Assembly: GCA_029210585.1 (NCBI GenBank)
Contig: JARGFP010000001.1
Coordinates: forward strand, 270,050 to 334,049
Source: Bacteroidales bacterium
GTDB taxonomy: Bacteria > Bacteroidota > Bacteroidia > Bacteroidales > GCA-2748055
Direction of reading: 5' to 3'
Length of the DNA: 64,000 nucleotides
Shown: one piece after another, positions 33,239-41,768 of the stretch
Position numbering within the stretch: the first letter of the stretch is position 1
How the letters are laid out: each line of letters begins with the position of its first letter
Made by a program: the position numbers and the translations under genes
Notes under the pieces: generated by a model
Database searches by the model: none
What the model was told of the DNA's origin: nothing
What the model saw: only the letters and a program-made list of their open reading frames with translations

Positions 33239-35380
33239 TTATCTCATAGTGGGTCCAATGCTCAGATCAGCCATATGAAGCACCAGTACACCCTCCTTAC
33301 CTGTCAACCATATAGCGGGAACTTGTTGGCTGAGCAATTTCATTTCATACTGTCGGAGTGTACCATCGCCCACTACCCGTCCGCCGAACGTCGCCATGAA
33401 GTCGCCCAACCCGTACAGTGGCGTTCCTTTCCTGAACAAGACCACCTGCCAGTAATATGAATGTATCGCCTGTTGAACCATTTCCCTTTCGCAATCACCC
33501 ACGATCAGTATATTCCAGGAACCCGACCGGATACCCCACAAACCTTCTGTGATCCTGAAGCAAGATGATTCGACGCGCGGTTCATTTTCATCCAGCCGGA
33601 CTACCCGGTGGGACCTCACCCCCGGGGGACTGCCGGACAGGGATTGAACATAATCCAGCAGGTACGGATCCGGGAAACTGTCTGCCGGCCACAGGCAGGT
33701 TTCCCGGTACGCATTCTGCACATGTGAGATCATCGTGGCATCATTCATATTGAAGATGGTGATGGAGGCATTTTCGTCCAGCTGGCTGACCCGCAGAACC
33801 GGCAATGCAATAGCAGCGGATAGCAGCAGGAAGGCGAACGCCAGGAAATACACGCTCCTGTAATACATAAACATGCAGGCGCTCATGAGCAATCCCAGGA
33901 GCAATGACATCCCAGCGGGATCAGGTACAACATTGCTGACCACGGAACCGGGCAGGGAAGCAATACCTGTCACCGCCCTGTTCAGCACACCTGTAACCCA
34001 CAGCAATACCTGTGAGAACAATTCCCAATCCGGGAAAAACATGAGGAAAGGAATGAACATGACAAACAGGGCGAGAATAAGACTCACCAGCGGTATGGCC
34101 GCCAGGTTGGTGAGCAGGAACCATACCGGGAACTGGTGAAAATAGGTCAGTACCAGGGGCAGTGTGGAAACCTGTGCCGCGATACTCACACTCACCAGGT
34201 CCAGGACCCTGTGAAGGGTCCAGTGGACACCGGTATACAATTTCTCCATCCGGGGCTGTATCGTAACGATCCCGGCCACTGCAATATAGGAAAGCTGAAA
34301 ACCGGGTTCCACTATTCGCGAAGGTTTCAACAACAACAGCAGGAATGCGGAAAGCAGCAGGGTATTATAAATATTGCTGTGCCGCTGGATGGACCTTGAG
34401 AGGGTCAGCAATGAAAACATGGTGACCGACCGGGTAACTGAATCCGAGAAACCGGTTACAGCAGCATAGCCCCAGAGTACAACAACGATGATGACCAGTT
34501 TCAAACGGTGCCAGGCGGACCTGCCAGCGGGTACCCTGATCAGCTTCTCCAGTATCCACCAGATCATGCCCACATGCAACCCGGATACTGCCAGCAGGTG
34601 CATGGCTCCCGCATCGGAGAAGGTCGATTTTGTTTCCTGGTCGAGCCATGATTTATACCCCAGTGTAAGGGCACTCAATACGGCCACGTCGGGATCCTCC
34701 CGGTCCCATCCGCCAATGATCCGTTGCCGCAGTCTTGCCGGTCCGTATACCTGTGCGGTTTCCCTTTCGCCAAGTACCCTGAAAAGCCCTGGGTCTCTGA
34801 CAAACACCTGGTATCTTGTTCGCTTTCGGTCCATGTACCCTGCATAATCAAACTCGCCGGGATTACCATTGTTCCTGATGCGGCTGAGCCTGCCCCTGAC
34901 CAGCAGGTGTTCGCCGGGAAGCAGGCCTTGAATGTTAGCGTCAGCAGGAAGGTACACCTGCACATATTCATCCATTACCGTCCGAATCGAATCGTTCATA
35001 AAAGTCTTTCCCTCCAGCCTTACCAGCCATGTCTTGCCTTTTTCGACCGCTCCATCCACAACGATCCCCTCCAGGTAACCCTCCTGAAAATCCAGATTTC
35101 CTTCAACAGGCCTGTACATCCGGGATGCTGCATGATGCCAATATCCCATGAGCATGAAGGAGATGAAAAGCAGCAAGCCGCGGGCCGTGTGCTCCCGGAA
35201 CGGGTAGCGCTTAACCGGTAATGACAATAACAGCAAGCAGACAATCAGCACAGGAAAGGAGCCCCGCAGCAATGCCATATCCCCGGCTCCAGGTGTTGCG
35301 GCCGCAATTATCCCGGCGACAAAGGGAAATACAGCCCGGATCACAGGCACTTTGCGCAGGTCTGAGATCATTTCCCTCAC
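33239..35380 (-). CDS. comEC: ComEC/Rec2-type DNA uptake channel protein
   Basis: Predicted inner-membrane channel for single-stranded DNA during natural transformation. The N-terminal third has a DUF4131-like OB region (LLPGEHLLVRGRLSRIRN). The competence domain follows with the hallmark HLLAVSGLHVGMIWW and several membrane helices, for example around WFLLTNLAAIPLVSLILAL. At 713 residues it lacks a recognisable metallo-beta-lactamase motif (HxHxDH) at the C-terminus, which is usual in Bacteroidota. No other competence gene is adjacent. Confidence 0.9.
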   Translation of the reverse strand: MREMISDLRKVPVIRAVFPFVAGIIAAATPGAGDMALLRGSFPVLIVCLLLLSLPVKRYPFREHTARGLLLFISFMLMGYWHHAASRMYRPVEGNLDFQEGYLEGIVVDGAVEKGKTWLVRLEGKTFMNDSIRTVMDEYVQVYLPADANIQGLLPGEHLLVRGRLSRIRNNGNPGEFDYAGYMDRKRTRYQVFVRDPGLFRVLGERETAQVYGPARLRQRIIGGWDREDPDVAVLSALTLGYKSWLDQETKSTFSDAGAMHLLAVSGLHVGMIWWILEKLIRVPAGRSAWHRLKLVIIVVVLWGYAAVTGFSDSVTRSVTMFSLLTLSRSIQRHSNIYNTLLLSAFLLLLLKPSRIVEPGFQLSYIAVAGIVTIQPRMEKLYTGVHWTLHRVLDLVSVSIAAQVSTLPLVLTYFHQFPVWFLLTNLAAIPLVSLILALFVMFIPFLMFFPDWELFSQVLLWVTGVLNRAVTGIASLPGSVVSNVVPDPAGMSLLLGLLMSACMFMYYRSVYFLAFAFLLLSAAIALPVLRVSQLDENASITIFNMNDATMISHVQNAYRETCLWPADSFPDPYLLDYVQSLSGSPPGVRSHRVVRLDENEPRVESSCFRITEGLWGIRSGSWNILIVGDCEREMVQQAIHSYYWQVVLFRKGTPLYGLGDFMATFGGRVVGDGTLRQYEMKLLSQQVPAIWLTGKEGVLVLHMADLSIGPTMR

Positions 35381-35447
35381 GTTTTTACCTGTTAATGTGA
35401 TAATGCGGAAAATTCTCGTTTTTTTGTTCAGAAAAAATGAACCTTTC

Positions 35448-35478
35448 TTGCGGGTAACAGGTTTATAGGATATATTTA
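35448..35478 (+). promoter_or_regulatory. Probable promoter of the dihydroorotate-dehydrogenase-like gene
   Basis: TTG at 35448-35450, a 20-base spacer, then TATATTTA at 35471-35478: one mismatch to TAnnTTTG. The ATG follows 27 bases later. Confidence 0.45.
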
Positions 35479-35505
35479 GGTAAAATTAAAAAACCCACGC
35501 ATCAC

Positions 35506-36513
35506 ATGGCAAATCTTACGACCAAGCACATGGGTATTTCGCTGAAAAACCCGATCATTCTAGGAGCCAGCAACCTTGTTGGCAATGTTGATAATCTGAA
35601 AAAGGCTGAAGATGCCGGTATCGCAGCAATCGTATACCGCTCCCTTTTTGAAGAACAGATCCAGCTGGAGGGTTATGAACTTGAGAATCAGCTTGAGGCC
35701 TACGATGAGAGACATGCCGAGATGATCAACCTGTTTCCGAACATCGAACACGCCGGCCCCAAGGAACACCTCTACAATCTCCGTAAAGCCAAAGAAAGCG
35801 TTAGCGTACCCGTGATCGCCAGTATCAATGCAGTTTACAAGGAATCCTGGGTCGATTATGCAAAGCAGATTGAAGAGACCGGTGTGGACGGAATTGAACT
35901 GAACTTCTTTGCTATACCTCGGGATATGGAAAAATCCGGACATGACATCATCGCCCAGCAGTTGGAATGGCTGAAAGCCGTTAAAAGCTCCGTCAAAATC
36001 CCTGTGAGCGTCAAACTGAGTCCTTTCTATACCAATATCCTCAAAACCGTTTCAGACCTGGATAAGGCAGGTGCCGACGGTGTGGTATTATTCAACAGGC
36101 TGTTTGAACCCGATATTGATGTGGAAGCTGAAAAACATGCTGCACCCTGGAACCTGAGTACCCCGTCCGACCACCGGCTGGCGATCAGGTACATCGGACT
36201 CTTGCATGGCAATATCAAAGGCAGTATCGTAGCCAATAACGGTGTGTATGAAGGCGCTGATGTCGTTAAGATGATCCTGGCCGGTGCCGATGCTGTTGAA
36301 TCAGTATCCACATTCTACCATAACGGTATTAAACACATCAAATCCATGCTCTCCGAACTTGAAGAGTGGATGGACCGCAAAGGGTACAAAGCGATCGATG
36401 AATTCAGGGGCAATTTGTCGTCCAAAGCGATCAATGACCCGTTTGTCTACAAACGTGCCCAGTACATTGATATGATACTGAAATCTGAAGATTATTTCAA
36501 TCCAATCGTTTGA
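35506..36513 (+). CDS. Dihydroorotate dehydrogenase-like flavoprotein
   Basis: A 335-residue TIM-barrel protein of the FMN-dependent dihydroorotate dehydrogenase superfamily. It starts NLTTKHMGISLKNPIILGAS and has PVIASINAVY, GVDGIELNFFAIP, VSVKLSPFYTN and the phosphate-binding NNGVYEGADVVKMILAGADAV. The active-site pattern differs from true PyrD, and homologues are often annotated only as PyrD-like or as associated with pyruvate:ferredoxin oxidoreductase genes; one such gene lies 1.5 kb away. Its substrate is unknown. A strong terminator follows at 36563. Confidence 0.85.
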   Translation: MANLTTKHMGISLKNPIILGASNLVGNVDNLKKAEDAGIAAIVYRSLFEEQIQLEGYELENQLEAYDERHAEMINLFPNIEHAGPKEHLYNLRKAKESVSVPVIASINAVYKESWVDYAKQIEETGVDGIELNFFAIPRDMEKSGHDIIAQQLEWLKAVKSSVKIPVSVKLSPFYTNILKTVSDLDKAGADGVVLFNRLFEPDIDVEAEKHAAPWNLSTPSDHRLAIRYIGLLHGNIKGSIVANNGVYEGADVVKMILAGADAVESVSTFYHNGIKHIKSMLSELEEWMDRKGYKAIDEFRGNLSSKAINDPFVYKRAQYIDMILKSEDYFNPIV

Positions 36514-36562
36514 GGTAATTGATGACTGAACCGGTGACAATTGTTTGAACCGGCCACAGGTT

Positions 36563-36600
36563 AAAAAAAAGGCTGACCCATATTGGATCAGCTTTTTTTT
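36563..36600 (+). terminator. Intrinsic terminator after the dihydroorotate-dehydrogenase-like gene
   Basis: GGCTGA-CC and GG-TCAGC pair around the loop ATATT, with A8 before and T8 after (36593-36600). Symmetric enough to work in both directions. Confidence 0.85.
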
Positions 36601-36816
36601 ATCAATCTTTCCTGGAAGGCTATACCGGGACCAATCATGTACGTTAAATTTTACCTTCAGGCAGGCCCGTATACTGCGGCAGGTAGGATTTCGATCAAAG
36701 CCCAGGTTCCAATGACCGGCCCGGTTCATTCGGCAGGCGGGTTTTTACTGCAGTCGGTTTTTTACTGCAGGAGGATTCTTTCGGCAGGGGGGCTCCTTCG
36801 GCAGGGGGGGGTCCTG
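36601..36816. repeat. Intergenic region with degenerate G-rich repeats
   Basis: No gene is supported between the terminator and the def stop codon. The second half repeats short units: TTCGGCAGG followed by a G run at about 36730, 36780 and 36797, and TTTACTGCAG at about 36745 and 36761. They look like decayed tandem copies. Confidence 0.5.
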
Positions 36817-37380
36817 CTATTTTTTCGGATAGATAATTTTATAATCCGCGTCTGCATTGCCTTTGCTGATGGCCCTGAGTTTGGGTCCGATCAGTTTCTT
36901 TCGCAACGGGTTGATCAGGTCCACGAAGAGTTTGCCATCGAGGTGATCGTATTCATGCTGGATGATCCTGGCTTTTACACCGTCATATTCCTCATCATGA
37001 AACTCCCAGTTTTCGTCGTAATATTCGATACGGACCCTGGAATGCCGGCTGACATCCTCGCGGATATTGGGGATACTGAGGCAACCTTCTGAAAAGCTCC
37101 ATTTATCGTCCCACTCCCCGGTGATATAAGGATTGATAAATACCTTTTTAAAATCCCCGAGATCCGGTTCATCATCCACATCCTCCATCCGTGTGGCATC
37201 CACCACAAACAGCCGGATTGATTTACCAATCTGCGGAGCTGCCAGGCCCACTCCTTCGCTGGCCTCCATCGTCTCGTACATATCCTCGATCAACTGGTCG
37301 AGTCCTTCTTCATCCCTGTCGATTTCCCGGGCCACTTTTCGCAGGACCGACATGCCATATACATATACCGGTAAAACCAT
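36817..37380 (-). CDS. def: Peptide deformylase
   Basis: Removes the N-terminal formyl group from nascent proteins. The three metal-site motifs are intact: GVGLAAPQIG, EGCLSIP and the QHEYDHLDG helix. Length 187 is normal for the Bacteroidota form. The start MVLPVYVYGMSVLRK fits homologues. It lies 43 bases downstream of ruvX, presumably in one transcript; that gene pairing is common in the phylum as far as I recall. Confidence 0.96.
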   Translation of the reverse strand: MVLPVYVYGMSVLRKVAREIDRDEEGLDQLIEDMYETMEASEGVGLAAPQIGKSIRLFVVDATRMEDVDDEPDLGDFKKVFINPYITGEWDDKWSFSEGCLSIPNIREDVSRHSRVRIEYYDENWEFHDEEYDGVKARIIQHEYDHLDGKLFVDLINPLRKKLIGPKLRAISKGNADADYKIIYPKK

Positions 37381-37423
37381 TTTCGTACCTCTTTTTTCGT
37401 GTTCTGATAGTATTCAACAGATT

Positions 37424-37849
37424 TCAGCTGAAATTGTTTTCCTGTTCCATGAAGGATTGCAGGATCAATGCAGCGCTCATCCGGTCCACATTTTCTTTCT
37501 TCCTGCGGTCCGATTTTTTCATCCCGGCCGCAACCATGGACCGCATTGCCATCTTAGACGTGAACCGCTCATCCTCCCATGCCACCTTCATTTTCGGAAA
37601 TCGCTTTCTGAAGGCACTTACAAATCGCTCTACATGGATGAACGATGCGCTGGGCTGATGGTCTTCCCGCATGGGTTTCCCGACAACCACGCATTCCACC
37701 GCTTCCTTCTGGAAATATCCATCGAGGAATTTCATCAGGTCATGGGAGGCAACCGTCTCCAGTCCGTATGCAATCATCTTCGAAGGATCGCTCACCGCGA
37801 TCCCGCAACGTTTAGTTCCATAATCGATTGCAACGTACCTGCCCATCAT
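37424..37849 (-). CDS. ruvX: Putative pre-16S rRNA nuclease / Holliday junction resolvase-like (YqgF)
   Basis: RNase H-fold protein required for 5' maturation of 16S rRNA in E. coli (YqgF). The catalytic start GRYVAIDYGTKRCGIAVSD carries the first Asp, VVGKPM and the DERFTS motif the other acidic residues. I chose the ATG at 37849 (MMGRYVAIDYG, 141 residues); a frame open to 37894 would add a hydrophobic N-terminus unlike the family. Precedes def. Confidence 0.92.
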   Translation of the reverse strand: MMGRYVAIDYGTKRCGIAVSDPSKMIAYGLETVASHDLMKFLDGYFQKEAVECVVVGKPMREDHQPSASFIHVERFVSAFRKRFPKMKVAWEDERFTSKMAMRSMVAAGMKKSDRRKKENVDRMSAALILQSFMEQENNFS

Positions 37850-37930
37850 TTTCAAAAATGCAAAATTAATGAAAACTTTGCTGATAATAAGCACAAAACA
37901 GGAAAACTGATCACACCGGGATAACCGATT

Positions 37931-37965
37931 AAAAAAGCCGGAGCAATCGTTGCCCCGGCTTTTTT
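37931..37965 (-). terminator. Intrinsic terminator after the pyruvate:ferredoxin oxidoreductase gene
   Basis: AGCCGG/CCGGCT and GCAA/TTGC pair with one mismatch between them and a TCG loop; A6 on one side and T6 on the other make it usable from either strand. It directly follows the stop at 37985. Confidence 0.8.
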
Positions 37966-37984
37966 AAATCAGATTGATACAGAT

Positions 37985-40900
37985 CTATTCAGCTTTGGAA
38001 AAATCCATTGCTGCCATTCGTACATAACTGTTGTATCTCCATTTGGCATTCTCCTGTGCAGCTTTAAACAGCACTGCTGCCTCTTCGGGGAAGGCTTTCT
38101 GGAGTGAAGTATACCTCACCTCCGACTTCAGGAAGCTCTGGAACTGTTCCCACTGCGGCTCCCTGGAGTCAAGTGTGAACGGATTCTTTCCTTCTTCTTC
38201 CAGGGCAGGATTGTACCGGTAAAGGTGCCAGTATCCTGCGTCGACCGCGAATTTGCCCTGGGCCTGGGTTTTACCCATTCCCTGTCGCAGACCGTGGTTG
38301 ATACATGGCGAATACGCGATGATCAGTGAGGGTCCCTTGTATGCTTCTGCTTCGCGAATCGCTTTCAGGTACTGAGACTGACTTGCACCCATGGATACCT
38401 GGGCAACATAAACATATCCGTAGGACATGGCCATAACACCCAGGTCTTTTTTCCTGATCTTTTTACCTGAGGCGGCAAATTTGGCAACTGCGCCAATCGG
38501 TGTCGACTTGGAAGCCTGTCCCCCGGTATTGGAATAAACCTCGGTATCCATCACCAGTACATTCACATCTTCACCTGAGGCCAGCACGTGGTCGAGACCA
38601 CCGTACCCGATATCGTATGCCCATCCGTCACCACCGAAGATCCATACAGACTTCTTCACCAGGTATTGTTTGAGGGCCATGATATCTTTTGCAACCCCGT
38701 GCTTCTCTTTTTCGAGCGCAGCAACAACTGCTTTGGACGCTTTTTTCGAAGTTTCCATTTCATCAGCTGCCAGCCATGCATCAAATGCTTCTGCAGTCTC
38801 CTTCGCAACCTTATCCTTCACTTCTGCCATCATCATGGCTATGCGCTCACGGGTCTTGCTGATACCGATTGACATACCAAACCCATATTCCGCATTGTCC
38901 TCGAACAGGGAGTTGGCCCATGCGGGACCGTGTCCGTCCTGGTTGGTACAATAAGGTGTAGATGGTGCGGAGCCCCCGTAGATAGAGGAACATCCGGTTG
39001 CATTGGCCACAACCATCTGGTCGCCATACAACTGGGTGATCAACTTGATATATGGTGTTTCACCGCAACCAGCGCATGCTCCGGAAAATTCGAAGAGCGG
39101 TTGTGCGAACTGGCTGTTCTTCACTGTCTGCTTCTTGTCAACAAGTATATCCTTGTAGGTTACATTCTTTGAGATATGGTCCCAGTGCTTCACTTCTTCA
39201 AGCTGGGTCTCCAGCGGTTTCATCACGAGTGACTTCTCTTTCGACGGACACACATCGGCACAGTTGCCACAGCCGGTACAGTCGAGCACAGATACCTGGA
39301 TCCTGAACTGGTAACCGGAAACACCCTTGCCTTTTGAATCGATGGTAGTTACGCCATCCGGCAGGGCAGCCTTCTCCTTGTCATCCATCAGGAACGGACG
39401 GATGCAGGCGTGCGGACAAACATAGGCACACTGGTTACACTGGATACATTTCTCCGGGATCCATTCCGGCACATCCACAGCAATACCACGTTTTTCATAC
39501 TCCGTGGTACCTGCCGGGAAGGTTCCGTCTTCCCTGCCGATGAATGCACTTACAGGCAGATCATCTCCCTTCAGGGAATTGATTGGCTCAACCACTTTCC
39601 TGATAAATTCCGGTTTGGTTGTATCTTCTTCCACCTCTTTGACCTTGATTTCAGCCCATTCAGCCGGTATTTCAATCTTTGTAACATTTCCGCCTTTTTC
39701 AACGGCAGCAAAATTCATATTGACGATCTCCTCACCCTTCCGGCCAAAACTCTTCACGATGAATTTCCGCATCTCCTCAACTGCCTCGTCGTAAGGAATG
39801 ATATTGGCGATCTTGAAGAAAGCGGACTGCATGATCGTGTTGGTCCTGTTACCGAGTCCGATCTCCTGTGCCAGTTTGGTGGCATTGATGACATAGAAAC
39901 TTATTTTGTGTTCGGCCAGGTATTTCTTCATGTGGTCGGGCAGGTGGTTCTTGGTCTCCTCTTCGTCCCAGATGGAGTTGAGCAGGAATACTCCACCGTC
40001 TTTCAGTCCCTTGAGCATGTCATACTTGTCCAGGTAGGATGGTACATGACAAGCCACAAAGTCGGGCATACCAATGAGGTAAGGCGCCTTGATCTTATTG
40101 TCACCGAACCGCAGGTGGGAGGTTGTGATACCTCCTGACTTCTTGGAGTCGTAGGCAAAATAGGCCTGGCAATACTTATCGGTAGACTCACCGATGATCA
40201 TAATGGAATTCTTGTTCGCTCCCACGGTACCATCAGATCCCAGTCCGTAGAATTTTCCTTCGAATGTACCCTTCTTCACTACTGAAATTTCGGGCAGCAA
40301 TGGCAGGGAAAGGAACGTAACGTCATCGACGATACCCACTGTAAACCTGTTCTTGGGTTCATTCATTTTCAGGTTCTCATACACCGACTGGATCATGGCC
40401 GGGGTAGTATCCTTGGAGGACAATCCATAACGGCCACCCACGATCAGCGGGGCATTTTCCTTTCCATAGAAAAGGTCCTTGACATCGAGATACAACGGCT
40501 CCCCATTGGCTCCCAGTTCCTTCGTCCTGTCGAGTACTGCAATTCGTTTTACGCTATCGGGCAGTACTTTCATGAAATATTTTTCTGAGAAAGGCCTGTA
40601 AAGGTGTACGGTGATCAGCCCGACCTTTTCACCCTTGTCAACCAGGTAATCAATCACCTCGTGAATGGTCTCTGTTACCGATCCCATAGCAACGATGACA
40701 TTCTCTGCATCGGGTGCACCGTAATAGGTGAACGGGTGGTACTCGCGGCCTATGCGTTTGGAGATCTCCTGCATATATTCCTCCACGATATCCGGTACGA
40801 CGTCGTAGAATTTATTGGCAGCCTCCCTTGTCTGGAAGTAGATATCCGGGTTCTGCGCGGTACCCCTGGTTACAGGGCGTTCCGGGTTCAGTGAATTGTC

Positions 40901-41518
40901 ACGGAATGCCTGCAGTGCCTCCATATCGATCAGGTCAGCGAAGTCTTCGTTGGAAGGCATTTCCACTTTCTGTATCTCGTGGGAAGTACGGAACCCATCG
41001 AAAAAGTGCAGGAAAGGCACCCTTGTTTTTATCGAAGCGAGGTGTGCCACAGCAGCGATATCCATGATCTCCTGCACACTCCCGGTCGCCAGCATGGCAA
41101 AACCGGTGTTGCGCGTTGCCATTACATCACTGTGATCACCGAAGATCGACAGTGCCTGTGCAGCAAGGCTTCTTGCAGAAACGTGGAATACACCGGGCAG
41201 CAATTCACCCGAGATCTTATACATGTTCGGGATCATCAGCAACAATCCCTGTGATGCAGTATACGTAGATGTAAGTGCTCCTGCCTGCAGGGAGCCGTGA
41301 ACAGCTCCCGAGGCCCCGCCTTCCGACTGCATTTCAGTTACCTGTACGGTCTGTCCAAAAATATTTTTCCGGCCGTGTGCCGACCACTCATCCACGTTCT
41401 CTGCCATGTTGGAGGAAGGTGTAATGGGGTATATGGCAGCAACTTCACTGAACATGTATGCAATGTGTGAAGCAGCATAGTTCCCGTCACAGGTAATAAA
41501 ATTCTTCTTATTAGCCAT
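37985..41518 (-). CDS. nifJ: Pyruvate:ferredoxin (flavodoxin) oxidoreductase, single-chain
   Basis: Oxidises pyruvate with CoA to acetyl-CoA and CO2 and reduces ferredoxin or flavodoxin, a central step of anaerobic metabolism. All domains are in one chain of 1177 residues: the pyruvate-binding N-terminal domain (FITCDGNYAASHIAYMFSE), a transketolase-like middle domain, a di-cluster ferredoxin domain with CIQCNQCAYVCPHAC and CTGCGNCADVCPS, and the ThDP domain with CAGCGETPYIKL and NATGCSSIYGG. The gene stands alone, ended by the terminator at 37931. Its presence with the bc-type complex suggests a facultative or microaerobic life-style. Confidence 0.97.
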   Translation of the reverse strand: MANKKNFITCDGNYAASHIAYMFSEVAAIYPITPSSNMAENVDEWSAHGRKNIFGQTVQVTEMQSEGGASGAVHGSLQAGALTSTYTASQGLLLMIPNMYKISGELLPGVFHVSARSLAAQALSIFGDHSDVMATRNTGFAMLATGSVQEIMDIAAVAHLASIKTRVPFLHFFDGFRTSHEIQKVEMPSNEDFADLIDMEALQAFRDNSLNPERPVTRGTAQNPDIYFQTREAANKFYDVVPDIVEEYMQEISKRIGREYHPFTYYGAPDAENVIVAMGSVTETIHEVIDYLVDKGEKVGLITVHLYRPFSEKYFMKVLPDSVKRIAVLDRTKELGANGEPLYLDVKDLFYGKENAPLIVGGRYGLSSKDTTPAMIQSVYENLKMNEPKNRFTVGIVDDVTFLSLPLLPEISVVKKGTFEGKFYGLGSDGTVGANKNSIMIIGESTDKYCQAYFAYDSKKSGGITTSHLRFGDNKIKAPYLIGMPDFVACHVPSYLDKYDMLKGLKDGGVFLLNSIWDEEETKNHLPDHMKKYLAEHKISFYVINATKLAQEIGLGNRTNTIMQSAFFKIANIIPYDEAVEEMRKFIVKSFGRKGEEIVNMNFAAVEKGGNVTKIEIPAEWAEIKVKEVEEDTTKPEFIRKVVEPINSLKGDDLPVSAFIGREDGTFPAGTTEYEKRGIAVDVPEWIPEKCIQCNQCAYVCPHACIRPFLMDDKEKAALPDGVTTIDSKGKGVSGYQFRIQVSVLDCTGCGNCADVCPSKEKSLVMKPLETQLEEVKHWDHISKNVTYKDILVDKKQTVKNSQFAQPLFEFSGACAGCGETPYIKLITQLYGDQMVVANATGCSSIYGGSAPSTPYCTNQDGHGPAWANSLFEDNAEYGFGMSIGISKTRERIAMMMAEVKDKVAKETAEAFDAWLAADEMETSKKASKAVVAALEKEKHGVAKDIMALKQYLVKKSVWIFGGDGWAYDIGYGGLDHVLASGEDVNVLVMDTEVYSNTGGQASKSTPIGAVAKFAASGKKIRKKDLGVMAMSYGYVYVAQVSMGASQSQYLKAIREAEAYKGPSLIIAYSPCINHGLRQGMGKTQAQGKFAVDAGYWHLYRYNPALEEEGKNPFTLDSREPQWEQFQSFLKSEVRYTSLQKAFPEEAAVLFKAAQENAKWRYNSYVRMAAMDFSKAE

Positions 41519-41654
41519 ATTTATAAACTTAAGTAATTAAATTACAACTATTTAGATATAGTGTGAATGAACAAACAAAATTATAATTTTTGGTTGGATT
41601 TGCAGGCAGATCAGGCTAATATAAAATCATTACAAATAACAGGCTTTCTGTTGG

Positions 41655-41689
41655 GTGATGGGGAGAGGGGGTGATGGGGAGAGGGGGTG
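41655..41689. repeat. 16-bp tandem duplication
   Basis: GTGATGGGGAGAGGGG occurs twice in tandem (41655-41670, 41671-41686) and a third copy has begun (GTGC). Located between the rho terminator and the start of the oxidoreductase gene. Confidence 0.8.
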
Positions 41690-41717
41690 CGGTATATGAA
41701 AAGAAAAGGCCAAAAGC

Positions 41718-41750
41718 AAAAAAAAAGGCGGTCCGTGTACCGCCTTTTTT
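41718..41750 (-). terminator. Intrinsic terminator of rho
   Basis: GGCGGT/ACCGCC stem with loop CCGTGT at 41727-41744, flanked by A9 and T6, extending the pairing through A-T pairs. On the minus strand it ends in a run of nine T. Confidence 0.85.
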
Positions 41751-41768
41751 GCTTATTCTTCATAGTGA

